Notes: generated by a model from the sequence alone, not told the origin. Counted from the first letter of the stretch, positions 1-8,252 are shown. The stretch: 28,078 bases of DNA from Flavobacteriaceae bacterium UBA980 (GCA_002292265.1 DBBQ01000034.1:1055-29132), one strand, 5' to 3'. Program-made: numbers and translations.

Positions 1-60
1 GGGTTTGTGTGGATACGTGATGGATCTTAGTTTTTATCCTTCCCAACACTATCGTAATGT

Positions 61-204
61 TTAACTACCAGGAAGTTTTTTACCTTTTGATGAAAGCTCA
101 ACTAATTTTTGAATTCTATTTTTCCGAGTTTTCTCAGTTTTTGCAAGCTTGACCCATCTAAGAACGAATCTTTTGCTTGAGGGATTAATTGAATTGAAGA
201 ACTC
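61..204 (-). pseudogene. C-terminal remnant of a YdeI/OmpD-associated family protein
   Basis: The minus strand reads 47 codons to a TAA stop, beginning EFFNSINPSSKRFVLRWVKL and ending KLPGS. This is the pattern of the C-terminal helical domain of YdeI/OmpD-associated (bacteriocin-protection type) proteins, in which 'F..L.PS.KR..LRW...AK..ETR..RI...' is typical. A stop codon lies directly upstream of the first matching codon and no start codon or N-terminal domain is visible, so only the last quarter of the gene survives. It sits head-to-head with another decayed remnant. The family assignment is by motif memory and is moderately sure; that it is a fragment is clear from the sequence. Confidence 0.55.
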
Positions 205-282
205 TTACTATTAATGCTGCTGGTGGATTTAGTTTTAATTTAACTAACCTAACTTTAGCTCCTTATTCCTCAAAAGTTTTAA

Positions 283-557
283 GTTTACAATGAACGTAAA
301 CTAGAATCAAAAGAAATTAATCTCGAGAGTGAAAGGGCTCATAAAGCAAGTGTATTTATTACAGATTATTCAAAAGAACAGAAGGAGTATTTATCTTTTC
401 TAAATATGTTGAGGATTGACATTAGGAACTTACTCAGGCTAAACTACGACAACTAATGGAGCTCCGTTATGGAGTTGTGAGAGATGCCATTGATAAAATA
501 GGTAATTCTGACAAAATCAAGCATTACTTTGTAAAACCTCAACTTGTAATACACTGA
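283..557 (+). pseudogene. Degenerate C-terminus resembling type I restriction enzyme HsdR
   Basis: Two reading frames continue each other. One, up to about 418, contains ITDYSKEQKEYLSFLNML. The other, from 408 to the TGA at 555-557, contains ELTQAKLRQLMELRYGVVRD and then DKIGNSDKIKHYF. Together they follow the end of HsdR proteins of the EcoEI R C-terminal type ('..QREFLDFVL..YV..GVEEL...KL..LLELKYG...DA...LG....IR..F..FQ..LY'). A frameshift near 410-420 and two stop codons just after it (TGA and TAG) break it, and the final FQxxLY is degraded. No hsdS, hsdM or rest of hsdR is present. From 558 to 662 there is only a weak GCCT/AGGC hairpin near 617-630. Confidence 0.45.
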
Positions 558-662
558 GCAATTATTTCCTTACTTAAATATAGGAACTGAACCTTTCCAT
601 TGAACTAGATAGGTAAGCCTCAAAAAAGGCGAAGTATTGACTAGTATCTTAGTGTTTATATT

Positions 663-2006
663 TTAAAGAATGGCAGATAACGGACCAGTACTATCGGAAA
701 AGCTAACGGTTTCAACATCCAATTTATTTAACATACTCACGTATAGATTGGATAAACGCTCCTTTTTTTCATCAAATTGAGTGTAGGCACCATGCTGGAC
801 TCCTATCTTGGATCCACCAGCTAGTATAAGAGGACAATTTCTTGCATTATGTGTTGTGCTACAAGCGCTTCCATAGAGAATGAGTGTGCTGTCTAGTAAC
901 GAGCCGTAAATATCTTTGGTGTTTTTCATTTTATTTAGGAAGTAATCAAATTGTTTGGCATACCATTGATCCAAACGTCCCCAATCCTCCCAATGTCCAG
1001 TAGCTCGATCGTGAGAGATCGTATGATGGCCTTGAAGTCCAAGTGCAATTTTCGGGAAATTATCTCCAAAGCCCATTCCGTCCTCACGCGCCATCATGTA
1101 GCTCATCACTCGCGTGATATCCATTTGAAAGCCCAGTACCATGATATCCATCATGGATCGAACATAACCTTCTGGGGCTAAAGTAGGATCAATATCCAGA
1201 TTAATTAAGCTGGCATCAAAATCCTTGAGGGGAATGTTAAGCCACTTTTCATTTCTACTCAGTTGTTTTTCAACTTCATTGAGTGAGCTTAAATATTCAT
1301 CTAATTTCACTTGGTCGTTTACTCCTAACCGATTTTTAAAACTCTTGCTGTCTTCGAGAACCAAGTCGACAATTTTTTTGCCTTGGTTTAGGCTTCTTTT
1401 TCGTTCTTGGGAAGTATTTCCTCCGTTTGGAGAAAAGTAACGTTCAAAGATTTCACGTTGTCTATGCTCTGAGGGAATGGGCTTTCCGGAGGAATTAAAT
1501 GAAAGGGTAGACGTTCTTGATTTATAGCCAACTCCACCATCTGTAGATAAACTCAATGACCTAAAACGGGTATACTTACTAAGTTTTTCTGCGGCTACTT
1601 GATCCACAGAAATACTGTTTTTATATTCTCCTCTTAAGTCACCACCTGTAAGAAATGAATCCCCTGCCATATGACCCAAAACATTTCGGCTAAACGGGTG
1701 ACTCAAACCGCCCATGATGGACATTTCATTTCTGTGTTTTTCTAGAGGTGTAAGTGATTGTGATAGGGAATAGTTTCTACCTTCTTCAGTAGGAAACCAA
1801 TTCCATTTTTTGTGATACACACTTTCTTCAGGAGGTAATGCAACACCATTTGGGAAGTATAAAAAGCACAATCGTTTGGGTTCTAAAGGCTCGGCAAATG
1901 TTGTGAAATTAGTCATGGCCATACCTTCAAGATATGGCAGCATACAACTTACTCCTAATCCTTTGAGGAAAGTACGTCGGTCTAGATGCCAAGATTTTTT
2001 ACTCAT
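663..2006 (-). CDS. DUF1552 (HXXSHH-type) secreted protein
   Basis: This 447-residue protein has a twin-arginine-like leader (RRTFLKGLG from residue 10) and the DUF1552 pattern: an early LYFPNGV segment near 48-54, GGLSHP near 99-103, and the HXXSHH-like motif HHTISHD at about 327-333. Such proteins are common in Planctomycetes, Verrucomicrobia and some Bacteroidetes and are almost always encoded next to a DUF1592-type cytochrome. The biochemical role is not established. The signal suggests export in folded form, perhaps with a cofactor. Its ATG lies 2 bases after the stop of the upstream gene, so translation is probably coupled and the two products likely act together in the periplasm. Family confidence is high; function is unknown. 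Confidence 0.88.
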   Translation of the reverse strand: MSKKSWHLDRRTFLKGLGVSCMLPYLEGMAMTNFTTFAEPLEPKRLCFLYFPNGVALPPEESVYHKKWNWFPTEEGRNYSLSQSLTPLEKHRNEMSIMGGLSHPFSRNVLGHMAGDSFLTGGDLRGEYKNSISVDQVAAEKLSKYTRFRSLSLSTDGGVGYKSRTSTLSFNSSGKPIPSEHRQREIFERYFSPNGGNTSQERKRSLNQGKKIVDLVLEDSKSFKNRLGVNDQVKLDEYLSSLNEVEKQLSRNEKWLNIPLKDFDASLINLDIDPTLAPEGYVRSMMDIMVLGFQMDITRVMSYMMAREDGMGFGDNFPKIALGLQGHHTISHDRATGHWEDWGRLDQWYAKQFDYFLNKMKNTKDIYGSLLDSTLILYGSACSTTHNARNCPLILAGGSKIGVQHGAYTQFDEKKERLSNLYVSMLNKLDVETVSFSDSTGPLSAIL

Positions 2007-2008
2007 GA

Positions 2009-5000
2009 TTAAAATATTTTTTCAAACCAACTGGGTTCTTTTTTACTAAACGATGGGCTTAAAACAAGTTGCTCAATAACGGTTTTAAATCGGTACTCGT
2101 CATCAATAACTTGATCTACAATATAATTTATTTCTTTTTCATCTGCAAAACCTACATCTCGACCTAACGCATAAGCAAATAGGTTTTCGACTAAGGATCT
2201 AGTGAAATTGTCTTTTTTTAATTTCAAAATATAGTCTTTGATTCCTTGAATTCCTTCAATTTCTGTTCCGTCGGGGAGTATTGATTTAGAATCTATTGTT
2301 TTATCATTTACAGCAAGTTGATACCTACCTACGGCATCGTAATTTTCAAACACAACGCCATAGGGATCAATTTTTTGATGGCAATCCATACACGAGGCTT
2401 TATTTCGATGTAAAAAGAGTTGTTCTTTTAAAGTAAGATTTTCAAATCCGGGGGTATCAGGATCTAATTCGGGAACATTAGGTGGAGGTGGGGGTGGATG
2501 ATCACCCAGGATCTTCTCTTTTACCCAAACAGCTCGTTTGATTGGGTGGGCTTGAACCCCATCAGAGTGACCACTTAAGAACGAACCCTGAGAAAGAAGT
2601 CCTCCTCTATGGGCTTCTTTCTCAAGTTGTACCGGACGAAATTCATTTCCTTTTACACCTTCAATTCCGTAAAATTCAGCAAGATTTTGATTGAGCATCG
2701 CAAAATCTGAATCTATAAAATTTAGGATGCTTAAATTATTTTCTAAAACATATTGAACAAAGGTATAGGTTTCCTTGAGCATATCTTCTTTAACAAAGCG
2801 AGTGTAATCGTCGTACTTATGAACGTTGACATCCATGGTCTTATGGCGATCCAAACGCAGCCATTCATAGCTAAACGAACGAATCATTTCTGTGATTTTA
2901 GGATTGCGAATCATTCGATCCACTTGTTCTTCTAATTCTTTTCGTAGTGAACCTTCAGAGGCTAGTTGCATTAAGGTTTCATCAGGAGGTGCATTCCAAA
3001 GGAAATAAGACAATTGAGAAGCCAAATAAAATGGATCAATGGGTTCATCAGGGCTAGAATTCTCAGGTGCGGCAATGTAAATAAAATTGGGAGAGCATAG
3101 AATAGCAACCATGACCTCTTTGATACTTTCTTCAAATCGATCAAAATCATTTTTTATCGTATCCCAAAATACAACATAACGATTCAACTCATCGTTTTCT
3201 ATTTTACGCCGGAAGGCACGCTTCATAAAACGACCGATCACCTCTTTTGCATACAAGTCCGGATTGGACTTGTTTGGAGAATCAAAAAAGAGGGTTGTAT
3301 GACTTTTTGGTGGCCAAACTGGATAGTAAGGAGCCTCGAATTCAACTGACTTAATTAGTAAGGGAGGTCCTTTTAAAACGCTTTCTTTGACTAGATGATT
3401 GTTCCAAAGCCCTACTGTAAGAATGTTTGCAAGCTCACCGCTTACCTGATCACTCCCGAAAGGGATCGGGAAATTTTCCAAACGATCGGTAAATTCATAG
3501 GTTTTAAATTCGCCGGGTTCACCCTCAACTTCTTGTGGTTTACCAAATGTATCATAATCCATTCCATCATCTGTTCTTGAGCCAATAAAAACCTGAATGG
3601 AAGGATTTTCAGAGGCGTATTTTTGGTCGTCAATTTCGGCTTCAGCTTTTAGAATATTGGGAAGAGGGTCGTCTTCAGGTAAAGGAGTGAAAATAAGATC
3701 GCTAAAACCAACAAAAAACTTCCCACCAATAGAGGCTGTGTGTTCCCCTGCTGTCAAATAAGCAAAGGTGATGGGAGTTACTATTTCCTCAGCATCTCTC
3801 AGAGATGGATCTAAATTCAGTCGTTTGCTAATTATTCCTTCTTCTTTTGATCCAAGTAATTTTAGATGATAGGAGGGGCTGATTTCATCAGGCACAAAGG
3901 GATGTACTAAGTCGATTTGGTAAATCCCAGATTTTGGGATCGTGTAGCTAAAGTTGGCTTTTACAGTACTAGCTACTTCTTTAGGGATCAACCAGCGATT
4001 CTTTTTAAGGATAAAACCGTTTTTCTCTTTTATTTCTCGCGCCTTTATATGTATCGCTTTTGAAGATTCCCTGGCAGGTATTTGTTTTCTGAGGTCGATA
4101 AGCCGTTCAACAGAAAGTGAATTATACCCTCTTGCTGCAACCACTCGAAAGGCAAAATCACCAGCTCTCGGAAAATCTTCCCGAATCAACAGCTTTAAAT
4201 TTGGAGAGGGCCCTTGCCATGATTTTGGAGTAACTTCTTTATGGGGTAAGGCAGAATTTAGCATCATGCCCTCATCAACCATAGTGTAGCGGTTACTGGA
4301 GGAGCCTCTCATACCGATTCCGATGCTGTTTTTTAAATTTATTAGTTCCTGACATGAACTATTATTAACTGGATTTCCCTGAGCGTCTAAAATGTTTACT
4401 ATTAAGTCTTCATTGTCCACAGCTGCGGTTTGGTACCCTCCAAATTCGGCTCCTGTACTACCATCTCCAAGTTGTTTTCCTAAGGAGACTTTATAACGTT
4501 TGGATTTAGGCACTGCTTCGGTAAAAATGACTTTGTCAAGCGCTTCACGTGCAATTTTTTGATAATAATCAATGTGCAGGGCAGAGGTTTGCAGTATGTT
4601 ACCGTTGTTGCTAAAGCCCATTTTAGATTTTCCATCATCTGGAAGTACTTCGCCAAAATTGACCGAAACCTGAAGAAGTTCGTTGAGTGTATTGGTATAT
4701 TGTTTCTTGGTTAGCCTTCTGATAACGTTTTGATTGTCTTTTTGTTTAGCTTTTGTAGCTAAATCTAAGTTTTCGGAAATCCAACTGACTACAGCTCGGC
4801 GCTCAGTATCACTTAATTGTTGTTTTTTCTTAGGCGGCATCTCACCCAAGTTAATCACATTAAGTGCGGCGTGCCAACGTTCCGCATCAGAGCCGTTTGT
4901 CATATCCCAATGCAATTTATCAAGGCGCATTTCCCCTTTCTGTTTTTTTTCACCATGGCATTCATAGCAATAGGTTTCCAGAATGGGCTGAATTTGATCC

Positions 5001-5617
5001 TTGTAATAAACAGCTTCTTTTGATGTTGGATCTGATTCAGAATTAATAACCAGGTATTCTGCTTCCTCTTGAATGTTTAACACAGATTTCATTGGCGGAG
5101 GCATATACTGGATTAAATAATCTTCTCCATGAGTTAAATAACCTCCATAGTGACCAGCGAGGGTTAAAAACACAACATTGACAACTAAGAAAATTTTATA
5201 AAAAGAAGTGACACCGGATGAATTTGGCGCTGTTTTTTTATTGCGAATTACGACCAGCCATACACAAACCAGTGCGGTAAGCCAGCCCAACCATTTATGG
5301 GTATTGACTAGTTCGTCGTCATAACTTCCATTTGAACCCAACATAAAGCCCAGAAGGGTTGTGGGTAGAATTGTAATAACAGAAAACCATAGTATTAATT
5401 TACAGGCAGCTTCTAAATCAATTTTTTCAAATACAGCATTGACGAGTTCCATCAAGGCGAGAACCACCAGAGCTCCAATTGGAAGATGGAGAATTAAAGG
5501 ATGAAATCTGCCAAAGAAGAAAACATAAGTATTATCAATTACACCATCTAACGGTATTAAAAGTAATCCAAACAGGAAGAATGATGCAAAAATCGCAAAA
5601 AGTAAACTACGTTTCAT
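2009..5617 (-). CDS. Membrane-anchored DUF1587/DUF1592/DUF1588 cytochrome-type protein
   Basis: This large protein of 1202 residues starts with several hydrophobic helices (about 5-22, 38-60, 72-93, 108-124 and 142-156). The second contains FHPLILHLPIGAL, like the DUF2231/planctomycete membrane module. A c-type haem motif, CYECH at 217-221, is followed by the RLTKKQYTNTLNELL block of DUF1587 near 300-315. The DUF1592, DUF1595 and DUF1588 regions follow, with a second CxxCH (CMDCHQKIDPYG, 1076-1087) and a DUF1585-like end. A run of six prolines lies just before the second CxxCH. The family is associated with exported redox proteins whose substrate is unknown. It is the first gene of a two-gene operon with DUF1552, preceded by a 19-bp inverted repeat. 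Haem attachment is inferred from the motifs. Confidence 0.85.
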   Translation of the reverse strand: MKRSLLFAIFASFFLFGLLLIPLDGVIDNTYVFFFGRFHPLILHLPIGALVVLALMELVNAVFEKIDLEAACKLILWFSVITILPTTLLGFMLGSNGSYDDELVNTHKWLGWLTALVCVWLVVIRNKKTAPNSSGVTSFYKIFLVVNVVFLTLAGHYGGYLTHGEDYLIQYMPPPMKSVLNIQEEAEYLVINSESDPTSKEAVYYKDQIQPILETYCYECHGEKKQKGEMRLDKLHWDMTNGSDAERWHAALNVINLGEMPPKKKQQLSDTERRAVVSWISENLDLATKAKQKDNQNVIRRLTKKQYTNTLNELLQVSVNFGEVLPDDGKSKMGFSNNGNILQTSALHIDYYQKIAREALDKVIFTEAVPKSKRYKVSLGKQLGDGSTGAEFGGYQTAAVDNEDLIVNILDAQGNPVNNSSCQELINLKNSIGIGMRGSSSNRYTMVDEGMMLNSALPHKEVTPKSWQGPSPNLKLLIREDFPRAGDFAFRVVAARGYNSLSVERLIDLRKQIPARESSKAIHIKAREIKEKNGFILKKNRWLIPKEVASTVKANFSYTIPKSGIYQIDLVHPFVPDEISPSYHLKLLGSKEEGIISKRLNLDPSLRDAEEIVTPITFAYLTAGEHTASIGGKFFVGFSDLIFTPLPEDDPLPNILKAEAEIDDQKYASENPSIQVFIGSRTDDGMDYDTFGKPQEVEGEPGEFKTYEFTDRLENFPIPFGSDQVSGELANILTVGLWNNHLVKESVLKGPPLLIKSVEFEAPYYPVWPPKSHTTLFFDSPNKSNPDLYAKEVIGRFMKRAFRRKIENDELNRYVVFWDTIKNDFDRFEESIKEVMVAILCSPNFIYIAAPENSSPDEPIDPFYLASQLSYFLWNAPPDETLMQLASEGSLRKELEEQVDRMIRNPKITEMIRSFSYEWLRLDRHKTMDVNVHKYDDYTRFVKEDMLKETYTFVQYVLENNLSILNFIDSDFAMLNQNLAEFYGIEGVKGNEFRPVQLEKEAHRGGLLSQGSFLSGHSDGVQAHPIKRAVWVKEKILGDHPPPPPPNVPELDPDTPGFENLTLKEQLFLHRNKASCMDCHQKIDPYGVVFENYDAVGRYQLAVNDKTIDSKSILPDGTEIEGIQGIKDYILKLKKDNFTRSLVENLFAYALGRDVGFADEKEINYIVDQVIDDEYRFKTVIEQLVLSPSFSKKEPSWFEKIF

Positions 5618-5664
5618 TATGTCATTTTGAGATGTAAATCTCCTCTGTGCTAGTACTAAATAAA

Positions 5665-5683
5665 GTTACAAAAATTATGTAAC
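5665..5683. promoter_or_regulatory. Inverted repeat upstream of the DUF1592-DUF1552 operon
   Basis: GTTACA and TGTAAC form 6-bp arms around a 7-bp A/T spacer, about 48 bp before the DUF1592 start codon. Position and symmetry suit a repressor or activator site. No regulator is known and no perfect TAnnTTTG promoter is seen next to it. Confidence 0.35.
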
Positions 5684-5971
5684 AATAAAATTTCTACCCT
5701 GGAATGACTGAAAACTGACACCTTCCGTTGATTCAAAATTCACTTTAGAATATTAGAATAGGTAATTGAGGTCTTCCTTTACCAGTATTTATATTAGTAG
5801 ATACTGCACTGGATTTTAGCGACCTCCTGCCATCGATATCTTAAAAGTTACTACACGGTAATCTTGGGGAAAGACAACGATATCAATAGGTTAGGAACGT
5901 GTTGGGTTGCAGGTATTGGTGCAAAAGAAAAACTCTCCACTTGGGAGGGTTTCAATTGAAAAAATAGAAAT
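5684..5971. other. Intergenic stretch between DUF1592 operon start and NTF2-like gene end
   Basis: About 350 bases from 5618 to 5971 hold no convincing gene on either strand. The supported elements are the inverted repeat at 5665-5683 and a minus-strand terminator at 5921-5951. Confidence 0.5.
5921..5951 (-). terminator. Rho-independent terminator of the NTF2-like gene
   Basis: On the minus strand AACCCTCC and GGAGAGTT pair (7 of 8 positions) around a 5-base loop, followed directly by TTTCTTTT. It lies about 20 bases after the stop codon at 5972. Confidence 0.6.
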
Positions 5972-6484
5972 CTATTCTGCAGTTAGCTCACTTATTTTAT
6001 TGAGCATCCCTGTCATATCCATATATTCATCTACTTCAATGATTTTATTGTTGTTGTTGAACTTAAAGACCTCATAAGCTTTGATTCCGTCCATAGCGTT
6101 ATCCCCAAGATCAGCAGTCCATGTTGCGTAAATTCGGACACCTCCATCAGGTACAAAGTTTGAATCCACTGTTGGGTAAAAGTCTCTGTCGTTGGCTTTT
6201 ATGTTGTCTGAAATTTGCATAAATCCACCATAGTTTTCTAAAACTCCTTATTTATCCAAAACGTTACCTCCATATGCAGGAGGATTAAATTTTATTTCTT
6301 CAGCAAAAAAAGACGCTGCGGTTTCTAAATCTTCATTTTCTATAGCATCAAATAATGCATGGACAACCTCTGCGTTTTGGTTATAAATAACCATAGCTTC
6401 TTCTATTTGTAATTGTTCTTTGGTTTTTTGATTGCATGATAATAACAATCCGATAAGTGCTGAAAGGGTGACTAGTTTCTTCAT
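5972..6484 (-). pseudogene. NTF2/SnoaL-like lipoprotein gene interrupted by an in-frame TAA
   Basis: The start at 6484 gives a lipoprotein signal (MKKLVTLSALIGLLLSC, Cys17) and an NTF2-like opening (VVHALFDAIENEDLETAASF). A TAA at 6248-6250 follows NVLDK. The same frame then continues without any shift through GVLENYGGF and a further 82 residues (from MQISDN to the end of the fold, ending ISELTAE) to the stop at 5972. One reading frame of 170 sense codons is thus cut by one stop; removing it restores a normal-length NTF2-like domain. This is a recent nonsense mutation, a sequencing error, or readthrough. It follows the upstream secreted protein by 22 bases and probably shares its transcript. 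Substrate and role are unknown. Confidence 0.75.
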
Positions 6485-6506
6485 TCTTTTATATTTAATT
6501 ATTTAT

Positions 6507-6932
6507 TTATTTCAAAGGGGCAACTGTAAAGCTTGCTTTTTTAGCTACGAAATCCCAGTTTCCTACAGCTAAATTTATAATACCCCCAACAATATCATTA
6601 TCATAGGCATAGGTCTTATATGTTTTTCCTTCTTTCTTCCAAAGACCATTAGTTGATCCTCTAAAAATTTTATCTCCTACTTGTGTCCAAAAATAACCGT
6701 TGTAATCACTTTGTTGTAGATCTGTTGCGAAATTCTTGAATGTTATCGTGCCATAGCCCATACCGTAAGGACCTGCTTGACCTGAAATGGTAACCTCCCA
6801 ATTTACTCCATCTGAAGTATAAACTTTATCAATGTTTAATATGACATCAAATGATTTGGACTTATCCCAATCGAGTTCTTGGGAAAATCCAAAAGTAGAT
6901 AGTAAAATAAAGAGAATTAAGAAGTTTTTCAT
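6507..6932 (-). CDS. Small secreted protein of unknown function
   Basis: The frame is open from 7016, but the ATG at 6932 is preferred because it begins a clean signal peptide (MKNFLILFILLSTFGFSQ, cleavage near residue 18); the extra upstream 28 residues look non-coding. The mature part of about 120 residues contains TSDGVNWEVTISGQAGPYGM and ends WDFVAKKASFTVAPLK, rich in aromatic and glycine residues and likely all-beta. I do not recognise the family. It is the first gene of a probable two-gene unit with the broken NTF2-like lipoprotein. Its short leader carries one copy of the CATAAATCAAT motif ending 4 bases before the ATG. Confidence 0.65.
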   Translation of the reverse strand: MKNFLILFILLSTFGFSQELDWDKSKSFDVILNIDKVYTSDGVNWEVTISGQAGPYGMGYGTITFKNFATDLQQSDYNGYFWTQVGDKIFRGSTNGLWKKEGKTYKTYAYDNDIVGGIINLAVGNWDFVAKKASFTVAPLK

Positions 6933-6936
6933 TTTA

Positions 6937-6947
6937 ATTGATTTATG
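6937..6947 (-). repeat. Motif copy A: CATAAATCAAT
   Basis: This 11-bp copy lies on the minus strand just before the ATG at 6932. It shares AATCATAAATCAATT with the copy at 9438. Confidence 0.5.
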
Positions 6948-7016
6948 ATTATGTTGCCTTAAATTATATAGAGAATGGGATTTATAACAAAATGCATCTA
7001 TAAATTTCCCGAACAA

Positions 7017-7327
7017 CGTCCTAGTAAATCATCGCAAGGGAATATGTGATTTGCACAATGATAGTAATAGATTGGAGAGAATTTGGGATAGGGTAGTGGT
7101 GTTAAAACCTAAAATCACCAGAATATAGCCTATAAAGAAGTAAAACAACTAGAATTAGAATTAATTGAAAAAGAATCTGACCTGGCGTACTCCATTTTTT
7201 TTTCATGTAAACAATATAATCAATTCTGCTTTGGAAATGTACGTTGTCATTTTAAATGTACATCTCTATTTTGAAAGCATATTATTTCAAAGTAGGGTAG
7301 TTTCTGATATTATTATCATTGTATTTA
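7017..7327. other. Intergenic stretch, no gene recognised
   Basis: About 310 bases of A/T-rich DNA. A plus-strand frame opening with TTG at 7165 encodes a low-complexity Ile/Phe-rich peptide and runs into the promoter at 7328-7359, so it was not accepted. No stable hairpin was seen. Confidence 0.45.
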
Positions 7328-7359
7328 TTGATTTTATTTTCGTCTATTTTTTATGTTTG
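7328..7359 (+). promoter_or_regulatory. Bacteroidetes-type promoter for the GreA-like gene
   Basis: TTG at 7328-7330, a 21-base spacer and TATGTTTG at 7352-7359 match the -33 TTG and -7 TAnnTTTG consensus. Transcription should begin about 7363-7366, at or beside the ATG of the small ORF at 7364, so that ORF would be leaderless. Confidence 0.6.
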
Positions 7360-7363
7360 TGAT

Positions 7364-7495
7364 ATGGATTTAGATAAGATAAAAGAATGGGTTTTAGGTA
7401 GAGTGGATTCAATTGCAAAAAGTTTAGGAGTGGAGATGCGAGTTCTTGTTCTTATTACTTTTTTAGTAGGTTATTTGATAGATAATTGGGGATGA
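7364..7495 (+). CDS. Small single-pass membrane protein, 43 aa
   Basis: An ATG at 7364 opens 43 codons: an amphipathic charged start (MDLDKIKEWVLGRVDSIAKS) and then one hydrophobic helix (RVLVLITFLVGYLIDNWG, about residues 26-43). The stop TGA overlaps the ATG of the GreA-like gene in an ATGA arrangement, which argues for real translation and coupling. The predicted start of transcription falls on or next to its ATG, so it would be read as a leaderless message; alternatively this is just untranslated leader. I do not recognise a family. Confidence 0.45.
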   Translation: MDLDKIKEWVLGRVDSIAKSLGVEMRVLVLITFLVGYLIDNWG

Positions 7496-7953
7496 TTGAG
7501 GATTCTCTTATAAAAAGAACACTTTTTAGTCATTGTAAAACTCTCCTCGAAAAAAAGATGGAGGTATTAGAACAGCAGAAAAAAAACTTGCAAAAGGACT
7601 TAACGTCTGAGACAAAAAGTTCAGCTGGTGATAAGCATGAAACGGGAAGGGCCATGATTCAACTAGAACGCGAAAAGTTGGGCAATCAAATTCGTGAAAT
7701 TGAGGTAAATCATCAAAAACTTGTGACGATCAAAGATTTTAAAACCTCAAATCGTATCAGTTTAGGATCTCTTATTTTTACTGACAAGGCAAACTATTAC
7801 ATTGCTATAGCTGCCGATTCTTGTGTGGTCAATTCCAAAGTATTTTATTGTATTTCACCCCAAAGCCCTATTGGAAAATTGCTCATTGGAAAAAAAATTA
7901 ATGAATGTATACTGTTCAATGATATCCAAAGTACAATTCTTAAAATCATTTAA
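7492..7953 (+). CDS. GreA/GreB C-terminal-like protein (flavobacterial type)
   Basis: The ATG at 7492 gives 153 residues; a TTG two codons upstream is less likely. Residues about 12-75 form a charged coiled coil containing SSAGDKHETGRAMIQLEREK, the coil pattern seen in GreA/TraR-like factors. The last 70 residues (RISLGSLIFTDKANYYIAIA, then SPQSPIGKLLIGKKINECIL) resemble the FKBP-like GreA C-terminal domain with its 'SP.G.ALLGKK.GD' end. Homologues in Flavobacteriaceae are often labelled '3-oxoacyl-ACP synthase', but at this length with no thiolase fold that name cannot be right. A role with RNA polymerase is inferred from the fold only; the acidic coil tip typical of true GreA is not obvious. 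Confidence 0.7.
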   Translation: MIEDSLIKRTLFSHCKTLLEKKMEVLEQQKKNLQKDLTSETKSSAGDKHETGRAMIQLEREKLGNQIREIEVNHQKLVTIKDFKTSNRISLGSLIFTDKANYYIAIAADSCVVNSKVFYCISPQSPIGKLLIGKKINECILFNDIQSTILKII

Positions 7954-8216
7954 TGGCTTATTAGCCTTGCCAAAAGGTCAATCGAGAAAATAGCTTTCTA
8001 TGGACCCTACACTTTGACTTGATCAGAGAGTTCTAAGAAGTTTTGGGGACTTCAATTGCTAGTTCTAAATTTTTAAACTTATGCATGGCAAACCGTAGAC
8101 AAGCTCTTGTGTATAGGGCTAAATTCTTTGGACGATTATTCTTTAATTAATTTTTTGATCTAACAGACTACACACTATTCATACAGTGTGGTATAGGCCA
8201 AGTAAAATATAGGTGT
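7954..8216. other. Intergenic stretch between GreA-like and Crp/Fnr genes
   Basis: No gene is recognised in the stretch up to 8320. A 6-bp hairpin (CACACT, 8-base loop, AGTGTG) lies at 8171-8190. The right part holds a strong minus-strand terminator, a CATAAACCAAT copy and a CRP-like palindrome, listed separately. Confidence 0.45.
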
Positions 8217-8249
8217 AAAAAAAGCCTACGACGATGTCAATAGGCTTTT
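8217..8249 (-). terminator. Strong rho-independent terminator of the Crp/Fnr gene
   Basis: AAAAGCCTA and TAGGCTTTT pair perfectly over 9 bp around a 12-base loop. On the minus strand the stem runs into a run of seven T. It lies about 70 bases past the Crp/Fnr stop. Confidence 0.75.
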
Positions 8250-8252
8250 AAC

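Noticed and set aside
617..630. GCCT/AGGC hairpin as terminator of the DUF1552 gene
   Set aside because: Only 4 bp of stem and no T-run following on the minus strand.
3954..4289. Plus-strand open frame of 111 codons inside the DUF1592 gene
   Set aside because: It lies entirely opposite strong coding sequence with recognisable domains and shows no motif of its own.
7165..7362. Plus-strand frame encoding an Ile/Phe-rich 65-residue peptide
   Set aside because: TTG start, low complexity from A/T-rich DNA, and it ends inside the promoter that serves the next gene.
8171..8190. CACACT/AGTGTG hairpin as terminator of the GreA-like gene
   Set aside because: No T-run follows, and it lies over 200 bases beyond the stop codon.
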